DNA of 64,000 nucleotides, from the NCBI GenBank assembly GCA_016699775.1, contig CP065010.1, forward strand, positions 124,001 to 188,000. The letters are read 5' to 3'. This stretch comes from Candidatus Falkowbacteria bacterium (lineage in GTDB: Bacteria; Patescibacteriota; Patescibacteriia; Patescibacteriales; Patescibacteriaceae). Below, piece after piece: positions 56,967 through 64,000 of this stretch; within the stretch, counting starts at the first letter, position 1; each line of letters begins with the position of its first letter. The position numbers were made by a program, and so were the translations under genes. A model generated the notes under the pieces. That model searched no databases, was not told the origin of the DNA, and was given only the letters and a program-made list of their open reading frames with translations.

Positions 56967-57395
56967 TTAGGCTGCCTGAACATATACCTCTTTTATGCTC
57001 TCTTTAATTTCTTTTTTTTCATTGTCTTTAAATAATTCTTTTGCTCTTTTTTTTAGTTCGGCTTCAGCTTCACTAAAGCTCCTAAATACTAGTTGTTTAA
57101 AGTAATCTTCTTTTTTATCAGGAATATTACCTTCATAATTTACAGCTACAAAATCTTTTGGATCAGGGACAATATTTGGGTGTTCAGGCGGAGCAATCTC
57201 TGGTATTGCCCAAAATTGAAAAGTTGCGCCATTGAGTTTTGGATGAATAACGCCGCCTTCGAGAGTGAAAAGAGGTTCTATTTTTTTCTTTAAGGCCTCA
57301 TATCCTAGGACTTCTTTATAATGTTTGTCTATTGCGTTAATAACGGACATATAGTCTGGCACAGATTCATGAAAAAATTTATTTTCTATATTCAT
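56967..57395 (-). CDS. Hypothetical protein
   Basis: 142 residues, soluble. The central part (LNGATFQFWAIPEIAPPEHPNIVPDPKDFVAVNYEGN) is followed by a charged helix (FSEAEAELKKRAKELFKDNEKKEIKESIKE). No family recognised. It lacks a Shine-Dalgarno, like core genes and unlike the accessory gene to its right. Convergent with tatD with no room for a terminator between them. Confidence 0.55.
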   Translation of the reverse strand: MNIENKFFHESVPDYMSVINAIDKHYKEVLGYEALKKKIEPLFTLEGGVIHPKLNGATFQFWAIPEIAPPEHPNIVPDPKDFVAVNYEGNIPDKKEDYFKQLVFRSFSEAEAELKKRAKELFKDNEKKEIKESIKEVYVQAA

Positions 57396-57455
57396 AAAGG
57401 AAGTTATTTATAATAGATTAAGTATAGCATGGCCTTTGTTATTTCGACTCTCCTT

Positions 57456-57864
57456 TGTCATCCCAGCTTATACACTGTCATCCCCGACTTGGTCGGGGAT
57501 CCAGTCTTGATATTGCAAAAAGATTATCCTTATTATTTTATTTAATCTTCTCTTTAATATACCAATGCCACCTTTTGAAAAAAAATGGCACCAAAATAAC
57601 AAGCCTAGAGAAAATGTACTACAGGTATCGTTCATTCAAGAAGCCTCGCTTAAACTCCTCGTCCTCACTATAATGAGGACTCGTCAAACAGTAAGCTCGG
57701 CCACATTCTTGAATTCACTCACCTGTTACGTACATTTTCTAAGGCTTGTAGGAATAATTATTCTGTCATCCCCGACTTGGTCGGGGATCTCGTGAATAAT
57801 AGAAAATACAAATTTTACCCAGATCCCCGCATGCGCCTGCCTGCCGGCAGGCAGGCGGGGATGA
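57456..57864. repeat. Composite repeat, copy B, with 147-bp fold-back core
   Basis: Second copy of the unit at 27775-28212. The core 57601-57747 is identical base for base, as far as I can read, to 27920-28066. The flanks share tgtcatcc and atccccgacttg hairpins upstream, 'aatataccaatgccacctttt', and downstream 'gtcatccccgacttggtcggggat', then 'aattttacccagatccccgcat' and the CCTGCCGGCAGG palindrome. Short ORFs here are translations of repeats. No real gene is seen in 57,396-58,061. Confidence 0.85.
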
Positions 57865-57989
57865 CATGAAAAAATACAGGTATGACAGAGTAGAAACGTT
57901 AACGGCAAAAAATACCTTAGCTGGGTCCCAGCTTTCGCTGGGATGACAGAAAGAAGACCGGTATGACAGAGTAGATGGCAATGACAAGA
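57865..57989. repeat. Further short repeats downstream of composite copy B
   Basis: ggtatgacagagtaga occurs twice (about 57880 and 57959) around a GTCCCAGC/GCTGGGAT hairpin. This extends the repeat cluster up to the terminator of the next accessory gene. Confidence 0.5.
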
Positions 57990-58020
57990 ATAAAAAAAGC
58001 CATCTCTGTAAAAGATGGCT
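57990..58020 (-). terminator. Terminator of the 58062-58463 gene
   Basis: AGCCATCT (57999-58006) pairs with AGATGGCT (58013-58020). Read leftward it is followed by T7. Confidence 0.87.
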
Positions 58021-58061
58021 CCAATTTCATTTTTCTTTTTCAATTTTAGTTTATGAACTGG

Positions 58062-58463
58062 TTATTCTTTTATTACTGGTCTCAAAACTGTTACCTTTGG
58101 AGCATTTGGTCCAGTATAGATCATGTCGTTCAATCCATACCATTCGCCATCTTTCTGCAAAATACTTCCTTCCCTTGATTTGCAAAAAAATGCCTTCGTA
58201 TTGCTTCTTATCACTAGTACATTATAGGCATACAACCCTGCTTGTGCCTTATAGCCTTTTTGTTTAAGCTTTTCAATTATTTGGCTTAATGGCATGCTAT
58301 TCGGTAATGCGGTGTCCTCGAATATTTCCGACATTGATAGTTCAGTGCTTCTATACCAAACCCCACTATGTAGCGTCGTGAAATCCTCATCTGTATAGAC
58401 TGTTTGTCCATACATTGAGCTTGTTGCGACTAAAAAAAGAAGCACAGTTATTAGCATTTTCAT
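58062..58463 (-). CDS. Small secreted accessory protein
   Basis: 133 residues with a clear signal peptide (MKMLITVLLFLVATSSMYGQ, cleavage probably after YG). The mature part (TDEDFTTLHSGVWYRSTELS ... GYKAQAGLYAYNVLVIRSNT ... YTGPNAPKVTVLRPVIKE) is unknown. It has a strong AAGGAG SD, a 14-bp leader stem-loop and its own terminator. The style resembles the accessory gene at 28318-29094, which is also next to a composite repeat. Confidence 0.65.
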   Translation of the reverse strand: MKMLITVLLFLVATSSMYGQTVYTDEDFTTLHSGVWYRSTELSMSEIFEDTALPNSMPLSQIIEKLKQKGYKAQAGLYAYNVLVIRSNTKAFFCKSREGSILQKDGEWYGLNDMIYTGPNAPKVTVLRPVIKE

Positions 58464-58502
58464 TTTTTTTCTCCTTGCCTTTTTAAGGCGTTTTAGTTAC
58501 GT

Positions 58503-58571
58503 TTTTGATTAAGAATCTACTGACCTTTAGGTCCTCTATTACCAGAAGAGCCAGTATATTCTTAATCAAAA
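58503..58571 (-). promoter_or_regulatory. Leader stem-loop (14 bp) of the 58062-58463 gene
   Basis: TTTTGATTAAGAAT (58503-58516) pairs perfectly with ATTCTTAATCAAAA (58558-58571). The loop holds a GACC/GGTC hairpin. A GCCTT/AAGGC hairpin lies nearer the SD. Two TTGACAAAT motifs lie upstream (near 58600 and 58640), without a clear -10. Confidence 0.65.
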
Positions 58572-58765
58572 TAACTAAGTAGGAGATATGAGTACTAGTA
58601 TTTGTCAATGAACTCTTATGACCATATTATCATATATTTGTCAAGCAATTAAGGTTATTATTTAATATTCTATTCTAATATTAGCCAAAATAATATTTTC
58701 ATTTAGTTCTATAATACCTTAACCCCTTTTAATTATTAGGATTTTAATGAAAAAAGCTAAAATCA

Positions 58766-58794
58766 TTGACTTTCCTTTTAAAATAGCCTACATT
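58766..58794 (+). promoter_or_regulatory. Promoter of the ATP synthase operon
   Basis: TTGACT (58766-58771), 17-bp spacer, TACATT (58789-58794). Confidence 0.6.
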
Positions 58795-58826
58795 TATTAA
58801 GGGAGCCCATTGGACTCTATGAAAAC

Positions 58827-58850
58827 CAAGGACAAGCCGCCCTTGTTTTT
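58827..58850 (+). terminator. Terminator-like hairpin in the atp leader
   Basis: CAAGG (58827-58831) pairs with CCTTG (58841-58845), followed by T5, between the promoter and the first atp gene. It may attenuate the operon or end a short leader. Confidence 0.5.
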
Positions 58851-58862
58851 ATTTTTCCGATT

Positions 58863-59108
58863 ATGGTTGAAAAACCCATCAAAAAAGTTTGGTATACTGA
58901 TTCCATCCAGATGTTTACAAGATTGTCTGGCTGGATTTTGGTTCCGTTAGTGGTCGGGTACACCTTGGGTCGTTATCTTGATAATAAATTTCAGAGTGAA
59001 CCCAGATGGTTTTTTATTTCAATTGGTCTGGCTTTTATCATTTCCACTATCGGTATTGTGTATCAAGCTCAGGCTGAGTATAAAAAAATAATTACACCGA
59101 AAAAATAA
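58863..59108 (+). CDS. atpZ: ATP synthase accessory protein AtpZ/AtpI-like
   Basis: 81 residues with two membrane helices (LSGWILVPLVVGYTLGRYLDN, then WFFISIGLAFIISTIGIVYQA). The 'GxxLGxxLDxxF' element is typical of the AtpZ/AtpI/AtpQ group that precedes F-type ATPase operons. These proteins are thought to help c-ring assembly or carry Mg2+. First gene of the operon, one base before atpB. Confidence 0.8.
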   Translation: MVEKPIKKVWYTDSIQMFTRLSGWILVPLVVGYTLGRYLDNKFQSEPRWFFISIGLAFIISTIGIVYQAQAEYKKIITPKK

Positions 59109-59109
59109 T

Positions 59110-60009
59110 ATGGCCGAAACACATTCTACGTCTACAGGAATAGAAAATAATAAGTCTCAATCTGAAGCGTCTCATGATACTTCTTCATCAGCCACTGGTC
59201 ACGAAGAATTAGTCCATGAACATACGTTGTTTGCAGAGCCGATTTTTGAATTAGGTCCTTTGACAGTAACAAATTCATTGTTAACTTCTTGGATAGCTGT
59301 ATGTATTATTTTGGTTATTGGTTTAGCTTTCCGTGCTCAATTACGAGCAGTACCAAAAAAATTACAAAACATAGTTGAGATGGTGATGGAAAAATTTTTG
59401 GAAATTTTTGATGCTGTTACTGGATCAAGAAAACAATCAATTAAATTAGCTCCGTTTGTGATGAGTTTTTTTGTTTTGATCTTAATTAACAATTGGCTGG
59501 GATTAATTCCGGGGGTTGGGTCAATCGGCCAAGTTGTTATGCATGATGGACATAAAACTTTTATTCCTTTTTTGCGAGGCGGTACGGCTGATCTAAATAC
59601 AACCTTAGCTCTTGCTTCGATAGCGGTGGTTGCTAGCCATATTTTTGGTGTTGTGGCTGTTGGTGCCTGGACGTATTTAAATAAGTTTATTAACATCAAA
59701 GCCATTGCGGAGATTCCAAAAAAGTTTTTAAAAGATCCAACGATCATTATTGTTAATCCGATTAAAGCTTTTGTTGGTTTGATAGAGATTATTGGTGAGG
59801 TGGCTAAGGTGGCTAGTCTTTCTTTCCGTTTATTTGGAAATATTTTTGCCGGTGAGGTTTTATTGGCCTCCATGGCAGCTATCATTGCTTTTGCCGTGCC
59901 GATTCCATTTATGTTCTTGGAAATTATTGTTGGATTGATTCAGGCTCTGATCTTTGCTATATTGGTTTTGATATATGTTTCAATCAGCACAACGGCTGAG
60001 GAACATTAA
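59110..60009 (+). CDS. atpB: ATP synthase F0 subunit a
   Basis: 299 residues with a Ser/His-rich N-terminal extension of about 40 residues and five to six membrane helices. The essential Arg lies in SLSFRLFGNIFAGEVLL. IIGEVAKVASLSFR and FLEIIVGLIQALIFAILVLIYVS give the family pattern; it ends TTAEEH. It forms the proton half-channels next to the c ring. An AT-rich repeat separates it from atpE. Confidence 0.95.
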   Translation: MAETHSTSTGIENNKSQSEASHDTSSSATGHEELVHEHTLFAEPIFELGPLTVTNSLLTSWIAVCIILVIGLAFRAQLRAVPKKLQNIVEMVMEKFLEIFDAVTGSRKQSIKLAPFVMSFFVLILINNWLGLIPGVGSIGQVVMHDGHKTFIPFLRGGTADLNTTLALASIAVVASHIFGVVAVGAWTYLNKFINIKAIAEIPKKFLKDPTIIIVNPIKAFVGLIEIIGEVAKVASLSFRLFGNIFAGEVLLASMAAIIAFAVPIPFMFLEIIVGLIQALIFAILVLIYVSISTTAEEH

Positions 60010-60020
60010 AGGTTCTTTGT

Positions 60021-60352
<332 letters not shown>

Positions 60353-60472
60353 TCTTTTGATACACTGCCCCTTTTGGGCAGAAATTAACAGAGTATTGAG
60401 TGAGATATTTCTTTTATATTCCTTATTGAGCTAACCTGATTATAGGTAGCCCGGGATGACAATTATAAAACT

Positions 60473-60970
60473 ATGGATTCATTAATTTCTACATTTCATT
60501 TAGATGGAAAACTATTGATTGCTCAAATGGTTAACTTTGCGATTGTTTTTTTAGTATTATATTTCTTTGTTTTCAAACCTTTATTTAAGGTGACTGGAGA
60601 TCGTTCACTAACAATTGAAAAAAGCTTGAAAGAAGCTAAAGAAATAGAAGCTCGTTTAGAAAAAACTAAAGCTGAACAAAAAGAAATGATTAAACAAGCT
60701 AAAATGGATGCAGCGGTTGTTTTGGAAGAAGCTAATCGTCAAGCAGAGGAGCGTAAGCTTGAATTAGTCGCCAAGGCAAAAGAAGAAATTGGTGATTTAA
60801 TTAACCGAGAAAAAGCCAAAATTCAAGCAGATAAATCAGAAGCTTTACGAGAAATCAGAGCAGAAGTGGCTGAGATGATTAAATTAAGTTGGGAAAAAAT
60901 CATGCATGAAAAAATGGACAAGACAACAGATGAAAAAATTCTTAGTAAAGTTATAAAGCAGATGGAATAA
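60473..60970 (+). CDS. atpF: ATP synthase F0 subunit b
   Basis: 165 residues. One N-terminal membrane helix (LLIAQMVNFAIVFLVLYFFVFKPLF) and a long charged helix (EKSLKEAKEIEARLEKTKAEQKEM ... simplified), the peripheral stalk coiled coil. The F-K-P-L-F junction is family typical. It lies one base before atpH. The region between atpE and atpF (60353-60472) holds a hairpin and a short 'ccgggatgac' repeat remnant. Confidence 0.92.
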   Translation: MDSLISTFHLDGKLLIAQMVNFAIVFLVLYFFVFKPLFKVTGDRSLTIEKSLKEAKEIEARLEKTKAEQKEMIKQAKMDAAVVLEEANRQAEERKLELVAKAKEEIGDLINREKAKIQADKSEALREIRAEVAEMIKLSWEKIMHEKMDKTTDEKILSKVIKQME

Positions 60971-60971
60971 T

Positions 60972-61373
60972 ATGGCCTCACCTATTCGTGCCTATGCTCA
61001 GGCCTTGTATGAAGCATCGGTGGATCAAAAGAAACCGGAAATAAAAAAATTGGTAGAAAATTTCTTAAAATTGTTACAGGAAAAAAATCAGCTTTCACGA
61101 ATAGAGGAGGTAGTTTCAGAAATTGAGGTTATTGATAATAAGGTCAATCATAGAATCCAAGCAGAAGTAACAAGTGCTCTTCACCTTGATGAAGTAACCA
61201 TAAAAAAATTAGAAAAGTTTGTTCACCAAAGGACTGGCGCAAAAGAAGTTATCTGGGAAAAGAAGATTGACAAGAATATTCTTGGTGGAGTTATATTAAA
61301 ATTTCAAGATACGGTGCTTGATCTTAGTATGCTAGAGACACTTGAAGCTTTAGCAGAAGAAATTAAAAAGTAA
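60972..61373 (+). CDS. atpH: ATP synthase F1 subunit delta (short form)
   Basis: 133 residues, against about 177 in E. coli. The start ([16 protein letters not shown]) and the end ([29 protein letters not shown]...) match OSCP/delta, but the helical N-terminal bundle is contracted. Delta links the peripheral stalk to the top of F1. Position between atpF and atpA confirms the call. Confidence 0.9.
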   Translation: MASPIRAYAQALYEASVDQKKPEIKKLVENFLKLLQEKNQLSRIEEVVSEIEVIDNKVNHRIQAEVTSALHLDEVTIKKLEKFVHQRTGAKEVIWEKKIDKNILGGVILKFQDTVLDLSMLETLEALAEEIKK

Positions 61374-61384
61374 TAATTTATTGT

Positions 61385-62911
61385 ATGTCCAAAACTAAAG
61401 ATTTTATAGTTGAGCAAATTAAAGAGAGCATTGGTGCTTTTCAATCTTCGCCCAAAGAAAAAACTGTTGGACGAGTTATTCGAATTAGTGATGGTATTGC
61501 CGCTGTTTCAGGGCTGCAGTCAATTCGGATGTCGGAAATGGTTGAGTTTAAAACTCCAAGTGGAATTGTATCTGGAGTAGCCTTAAACCTGGAAGCTGAC
61601 ATGGTTGGAGTGGCCATTCTTGGAAATATTGAAGCTATTATTGAAGGAGCTGAAGTGCAAGCCACTGGCCGTATTTTGGAAGTACCGGTTGGTGAAGCTT
61701 TGGTGGGTAGAGTGGTGAATCCTCTTGGGGAAGCTCTTGATGGAAAAGGAAAAATAATTTCACAAGAATTTTATCCAGTTGAAAAAATTGCTCCCGGAGT
61801 TATTACTCGTCAATCAGTTAATCAACCACTTCAAACCGGAATAAAAGCTATTGACGCTATGATTCCAATTGGACGAGGTCAGAGAGAATTAATTATTGGT
61901 GATCGTCAACTTGGAAAAACGGCACTAGCGATTGATACGATTATCAACCAAAAAGGCAAGGATGTTATTTGCATTTACGTGGCCATTGGTCAAAAAGAAT
62001 CTAAAGTTGCTTCAATTTTAACCAAACTTGAAGCCGCTGGGGCTATGGATTTCACCACAGTTGTGTTAGCCGGTGCTTCTGCTCCTGCTCCGTTGTTATA
62101 TTTTGCTCCGTATGCCGGTTGTGCTATGGCTGAATATTTTTTGGATAAAGGAAAAGATGTTTTGGTTGTCTATGATGATCTATCAAAACACGCTGTTGCC
62201 TATCGTGAAATTGCTTTGATTCTGCGACGTCCGCCTGGTCGTGAAGCCTATCCAGGAGATGTATTCTATCTTCACTCTCGTTTACTTGAACGTGCTTGTA
62301 AATTAAATAAAGAACATGGTGGTGGATCAATTACAGCTCTGCCAATTATTGAAACCCAAGCTGGTGATAACAGTGCTTATATTCCAACTAACGTAATTTC
62401 AATTACCGACGGACAAATTTATCTTGAACCAGATTTATTCTATCAAGGAAATCGTCCGGCTATCAACGCTGGTTTGTCTGTTTCTCGTGTTGGTTCAGCC
62501 GCGCAGATTAAGGCAATGAAAAAAGTTGCTGGAAAGATTCGTCTTGAAGCTGCTCAATATCGTGAGCTAGCAGCCTTTGCTCAATTTGGATCTGATCTTG
62601 ATGAAGAAACCAAACAAAAGTTGGAACGTGGTCGACGTCTGTATGAAGTCTTTAAGCAAGGGCAGTATGCACCGCTTTCAGTTTCTGAACAGGTAGCAGT
62701 TTTCTGGGCTTTGATTAATGGACACCTTGATGCAGTACCGGTTGAAAAAATAATTCAGTTTGAAACCGGTTTTCGTCACCATTTAACTGTATCTCATGCT
62801 CAATTATTAACAACAATTGAAACTGACGGAGAGTTAACTGATAGTATTGTTGAAGGGTTAACACAAGCGGTGACAGATTACAAAGCAACAGTGGATTATT
62901 TAGTAGAGTAA
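61385..62911 (+). CDS. atpA: ATP synthase F1 subunit alpha
   Basis: 508 residues, normal length. N-terminal barrel, then Walker [10 protein letters not shown] (the usual Thr before Gly is Leu; G-K-T is kept), [15 protein letters not shown], then [25 protein letters not shown] and the arginine-finger region ([12 protein letters not shown]). Carries the non-catalytic nucleotide sites of F1. Confidence 0.97.
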   Translation: MSKTKDFIVEQIKESIGAFQSSPKEKTVGRVIRISDGIAAVSGLQSIRMSEMVEFKTPSGIVSGVALNLEADMVGVAILGNIEAIIEGAEVQATGRILEVPVGEALVGRVVNPLGEALDGKGKIISQEFYPVEKIAPGVITRQSVNQPLQTGIKAIDAMIPIGRGQRELIIGDRQLGKTALAIDTIINQKGKDVICIYVAIGQKESKVASILTKLEAAGAMDFTTVVLAGASAPAPLLYFAPYAGCAMAEYFLDKGKDVLVVYDDLSKHAVAYREIALILRRPPGREAYPGDVFYLHSRLLERACKLNKEHGGGSITALPIIETQAGDNSAYIPTNVISITDGQIYLEPDLFYQGNRPAINAGLSVSRVGSAAQIKAMKKVAGKIRLEAAQYRELAAFAQFGSDLDEETKQKLERGRRLYEVFKQGQYAPLSVSEQVAVFWALINGHLDAVPVEKIIQFETGFRHHLTVSHAQLLTTIETDGELTDSIVEGLTQAVTDYKATVDYLVE

Positions 62912-62999
62912 AAAGTTATAAAGTGCAAAGTTCATAAAGTAAAATATAAATTAATTTATCAATTTACTTTATAACATTAAAAACTTTACACTTTTAACT
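62912..62999. repeat. AT-rich inverted repeat between atpA and atpG
   Basis: aaagttataaagtgcaaagttcataaagtaaa pairs with tttactttataacattaaaaactttacactttt. Confidence 0.7.
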
Positions 63000-63006
63000 A
63001 GTTTAT

Positions 63007-63945
63007 ATGGCCAAGACCAAAGACATACAACGAAGAATTAAATCAATTTCTAGCACCAAGCGTATTACTCGTGCTATGGAAATGGTAGAAGCTTCAAAAA
63101 TGCGTAAAGCTGTTGAGACAGTGCTTGCTTCTCGCACCTACGCTAACTTAAGTTGGGAAACCTTGATGAATTTAGCAGCCTCTAGTGAAAAAAGTTTGGC
63201 TCATCCTTTACTTGAAGTTCGCTCTGAAATTAAACGCCAAGTACTAATTTTAATTACAGCAAATCGTGGTTTATGTGGTGGATTTAATTCAGCCATTATT
63301 TCTGAAGCTCGTAAAATTACCAAAGGCTTTGAAGAAGCAACTGACATTATTTTGTTAGGTAAAAAAGGTGAAAGTATTTCTGGATCTTTGCACGTTGAAG
63401 CACAGTTTATTAAAGAAGAAACCGGTATTAATCTGGGCTCAATTGCCCCCATCGCTACTTTAGTAATTGATGGATTTCGTTCAGGTAAGTTTGATAAAGT
63501 ATTAGTTGCTTATACTGATTATATTAATGCGGTTAAACAAGTCCCTCGTGTTAAGCAGATTTTACCATTAGTTACTGAGCCTTCTGATGGGACTTTGGGA
63601 GTTTTATCAAACGAGGATCGAGCTGGTTTGACGCATGATTATGTTGTTGAAAAATCCAAGCAACATTTAGGATCCGGTGGCTTTACTCATGAATATACTT
63701 TTGAGCCAGCGCCGGCAACTGTTCTTGATGAAATTATTCCCCGATTAGTGTCTGTTCAGATTTATCAAGCCTTGCTTGAATCTAATGCTTCCGAACACAG
63801 CGCTCGTATGGCCGCTATGCACCAAGCAACTAAGGCAGCCTCTGATTTAGTAGGTGAATTAACTTTATTTTATAACAAGGCCAGACAGGCCGCTATTACT
63901 GCTGAAATCGCCGAAATTACCGCAGGCGTGGCAGCACTTGAATAA
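63007..63945 (+). CDS. atpG: ATP synthase F1 subunit gamma
   Basis: 312 residues. The N-terminal helix (IQRRIKSISSTKRITRAMEMVEASKMRK) and C-terminal helix (SEHSARMAAMHQATKAASDL, then LTLFYNKARQAAITAEIAEI) form the rotating coiled coil. ITANRGLCGGFNS marks the Rossmann-like domain. Slightly longer than E. coli gamma (287) because of inserts in the middle. Confidence 0.96.
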   Translation: MAKTKDIQRRIKSISSTKRITRAMEMVEASKMRKAVETVLASRTYANLSWETLMNLAASSEKSLAHPLLEVRSEIKRQVLILITANRGLCGGFNSAIISEARKITKGFEEATDIILLGKKGESISGSLHVEAQFIKEETGINLGSIAPIATLVIDGFRSGKFDKVLVAYTDYINAVKQVPRVKQILPLVTEPSDGTLGVLSNEDRAGLTHDYVVEKSKQHLGSGGFTHEYTFEPAPATVLDEIIPRLVSVQIYQALLESNASEHSARMAAMHQATKAASDLVGELTLFYNKARQAAITAEIAEITAGVAALE

Positions 63946-63954
63946 ACAAATTAT

Positions 63955-64000
63955 ATGACAGAAAAAAATATTGGACATATTAAACAAATTATCGGCGTTG
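63955..64000 (+). CDS. atpD: ATP synthase F1 subunit beta, N-terminal fragment (cut by window end)
   Basis: ATG at 63955, nine bases after atpG, opens MTEKNIGHIKQIIGV, the usual beginning of subunit beta (G.i.qi.G.V). Only 15 residues are inside the window. The atpA-atpG-atpD order makes the call safe. Confidence 0.85.
   Translation, partial: MTEKNIGHIKQIIGV

Noticed and set aside
57455-58043. Several 70-105 codon ORFs on both strands over composite repeat copy B (including PAGRQA and PACRQAG peptides)
   Set aside because: They are translations of hairpin and palindromic repeats and match nothing but other repeat copies.

Overview
The window is AT-rich and uses TGA as a stop, so it follows the standard bacterial code. 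Core genes are compact, include many small membrane proteins, and mostly start at (T/A)TATG without a Shine-Dalgarno (SD) sequence. Gene content (single Xer recombinase, NYN/LabA proteins, TrmB-like regulator, small HD hydrolase, short AtpH, CvpA and bPH membrane proteins) suggests a Patescibacteria/CPR genome, probably Parcubacteria-like. That assignment is inference; no 16S rRNA is present.

Layout. 1-3.5 kb: right end of an integrative element (HTH proteins, zinc-ribbon protein, excisionase-like protein, tyrosine integrase) abutting the 3' end of tRNA-His. 3.5-10.8 kb: tRNA-Arg, xerC/D, rpsO, two NYN proteins, pnp, an AI-2E-type permease and pth. 10.8-15.9 kb: a leftward accessory operon behind a perfect consensus promoter. 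16-27.7 kb: TrmB-like regulator, a large GNAT-like protein, der, LCP protein, MBL hydrolase, gyrA and a thioredoxin-fold membrane protein. 27.7-30 kb: composite repeat plus accessory membrane/secreted genes. 30-47 kb: rpsA, ftsH (frameshifted), pgpA-like, HD hydrolase, RNase J (frameshifted), tRNA-Leu, oligopeptide-binding protein, ymdB-rny, dnaQ-like, ruvB, queA. 47-49 kb: a secreted protein with a type IX secretion sorting domain. 49-57 kb: DUF218 protein, infB-rbfA-DHH phosphoesterase, CvpA, tatD. 57-58.5 kb: second copy of the composite repeat and another accessory gene. 58.8-64 kb: ATP synthase operon atpZ-B-E-F-H-A-G-D (atpD cut by the window end).

The most notable system is the 10.8-15.9 kb operon. 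It carries three type III hammerhead ribozymes on the minus strand. All three have the full catalytic core and compensatory changes in stems I and II. Each sits directly after a perfect hairpin that follows a gene, and each is followed by another stem-loop or structured RNA. Two of them then lead into an SD-preceded gene, and the third leads into a compact 164-nt multibranched RNA and a terminator. The operon begins with about 680 nt of structured, apparently non-coding RNA and holds a tRNA-like minihelix in a spacer. The layout suggests a polycistronic RNA cut between genes by ribozymes.

The accessory genes (all on the minus strand) share a different expression grammar from the core: mostly TTGACA-N17-TATNNN-like promoters, a long leader stem-loop, a strong SD and a terminator. 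A 410-440 bp composite repeat with an identical 147-bp fold-back core, a 20-bp palindrome found inside a tRNA duplicate and inside pnp, and AT-rich inverted repeats before core genes are further unexplained structures.
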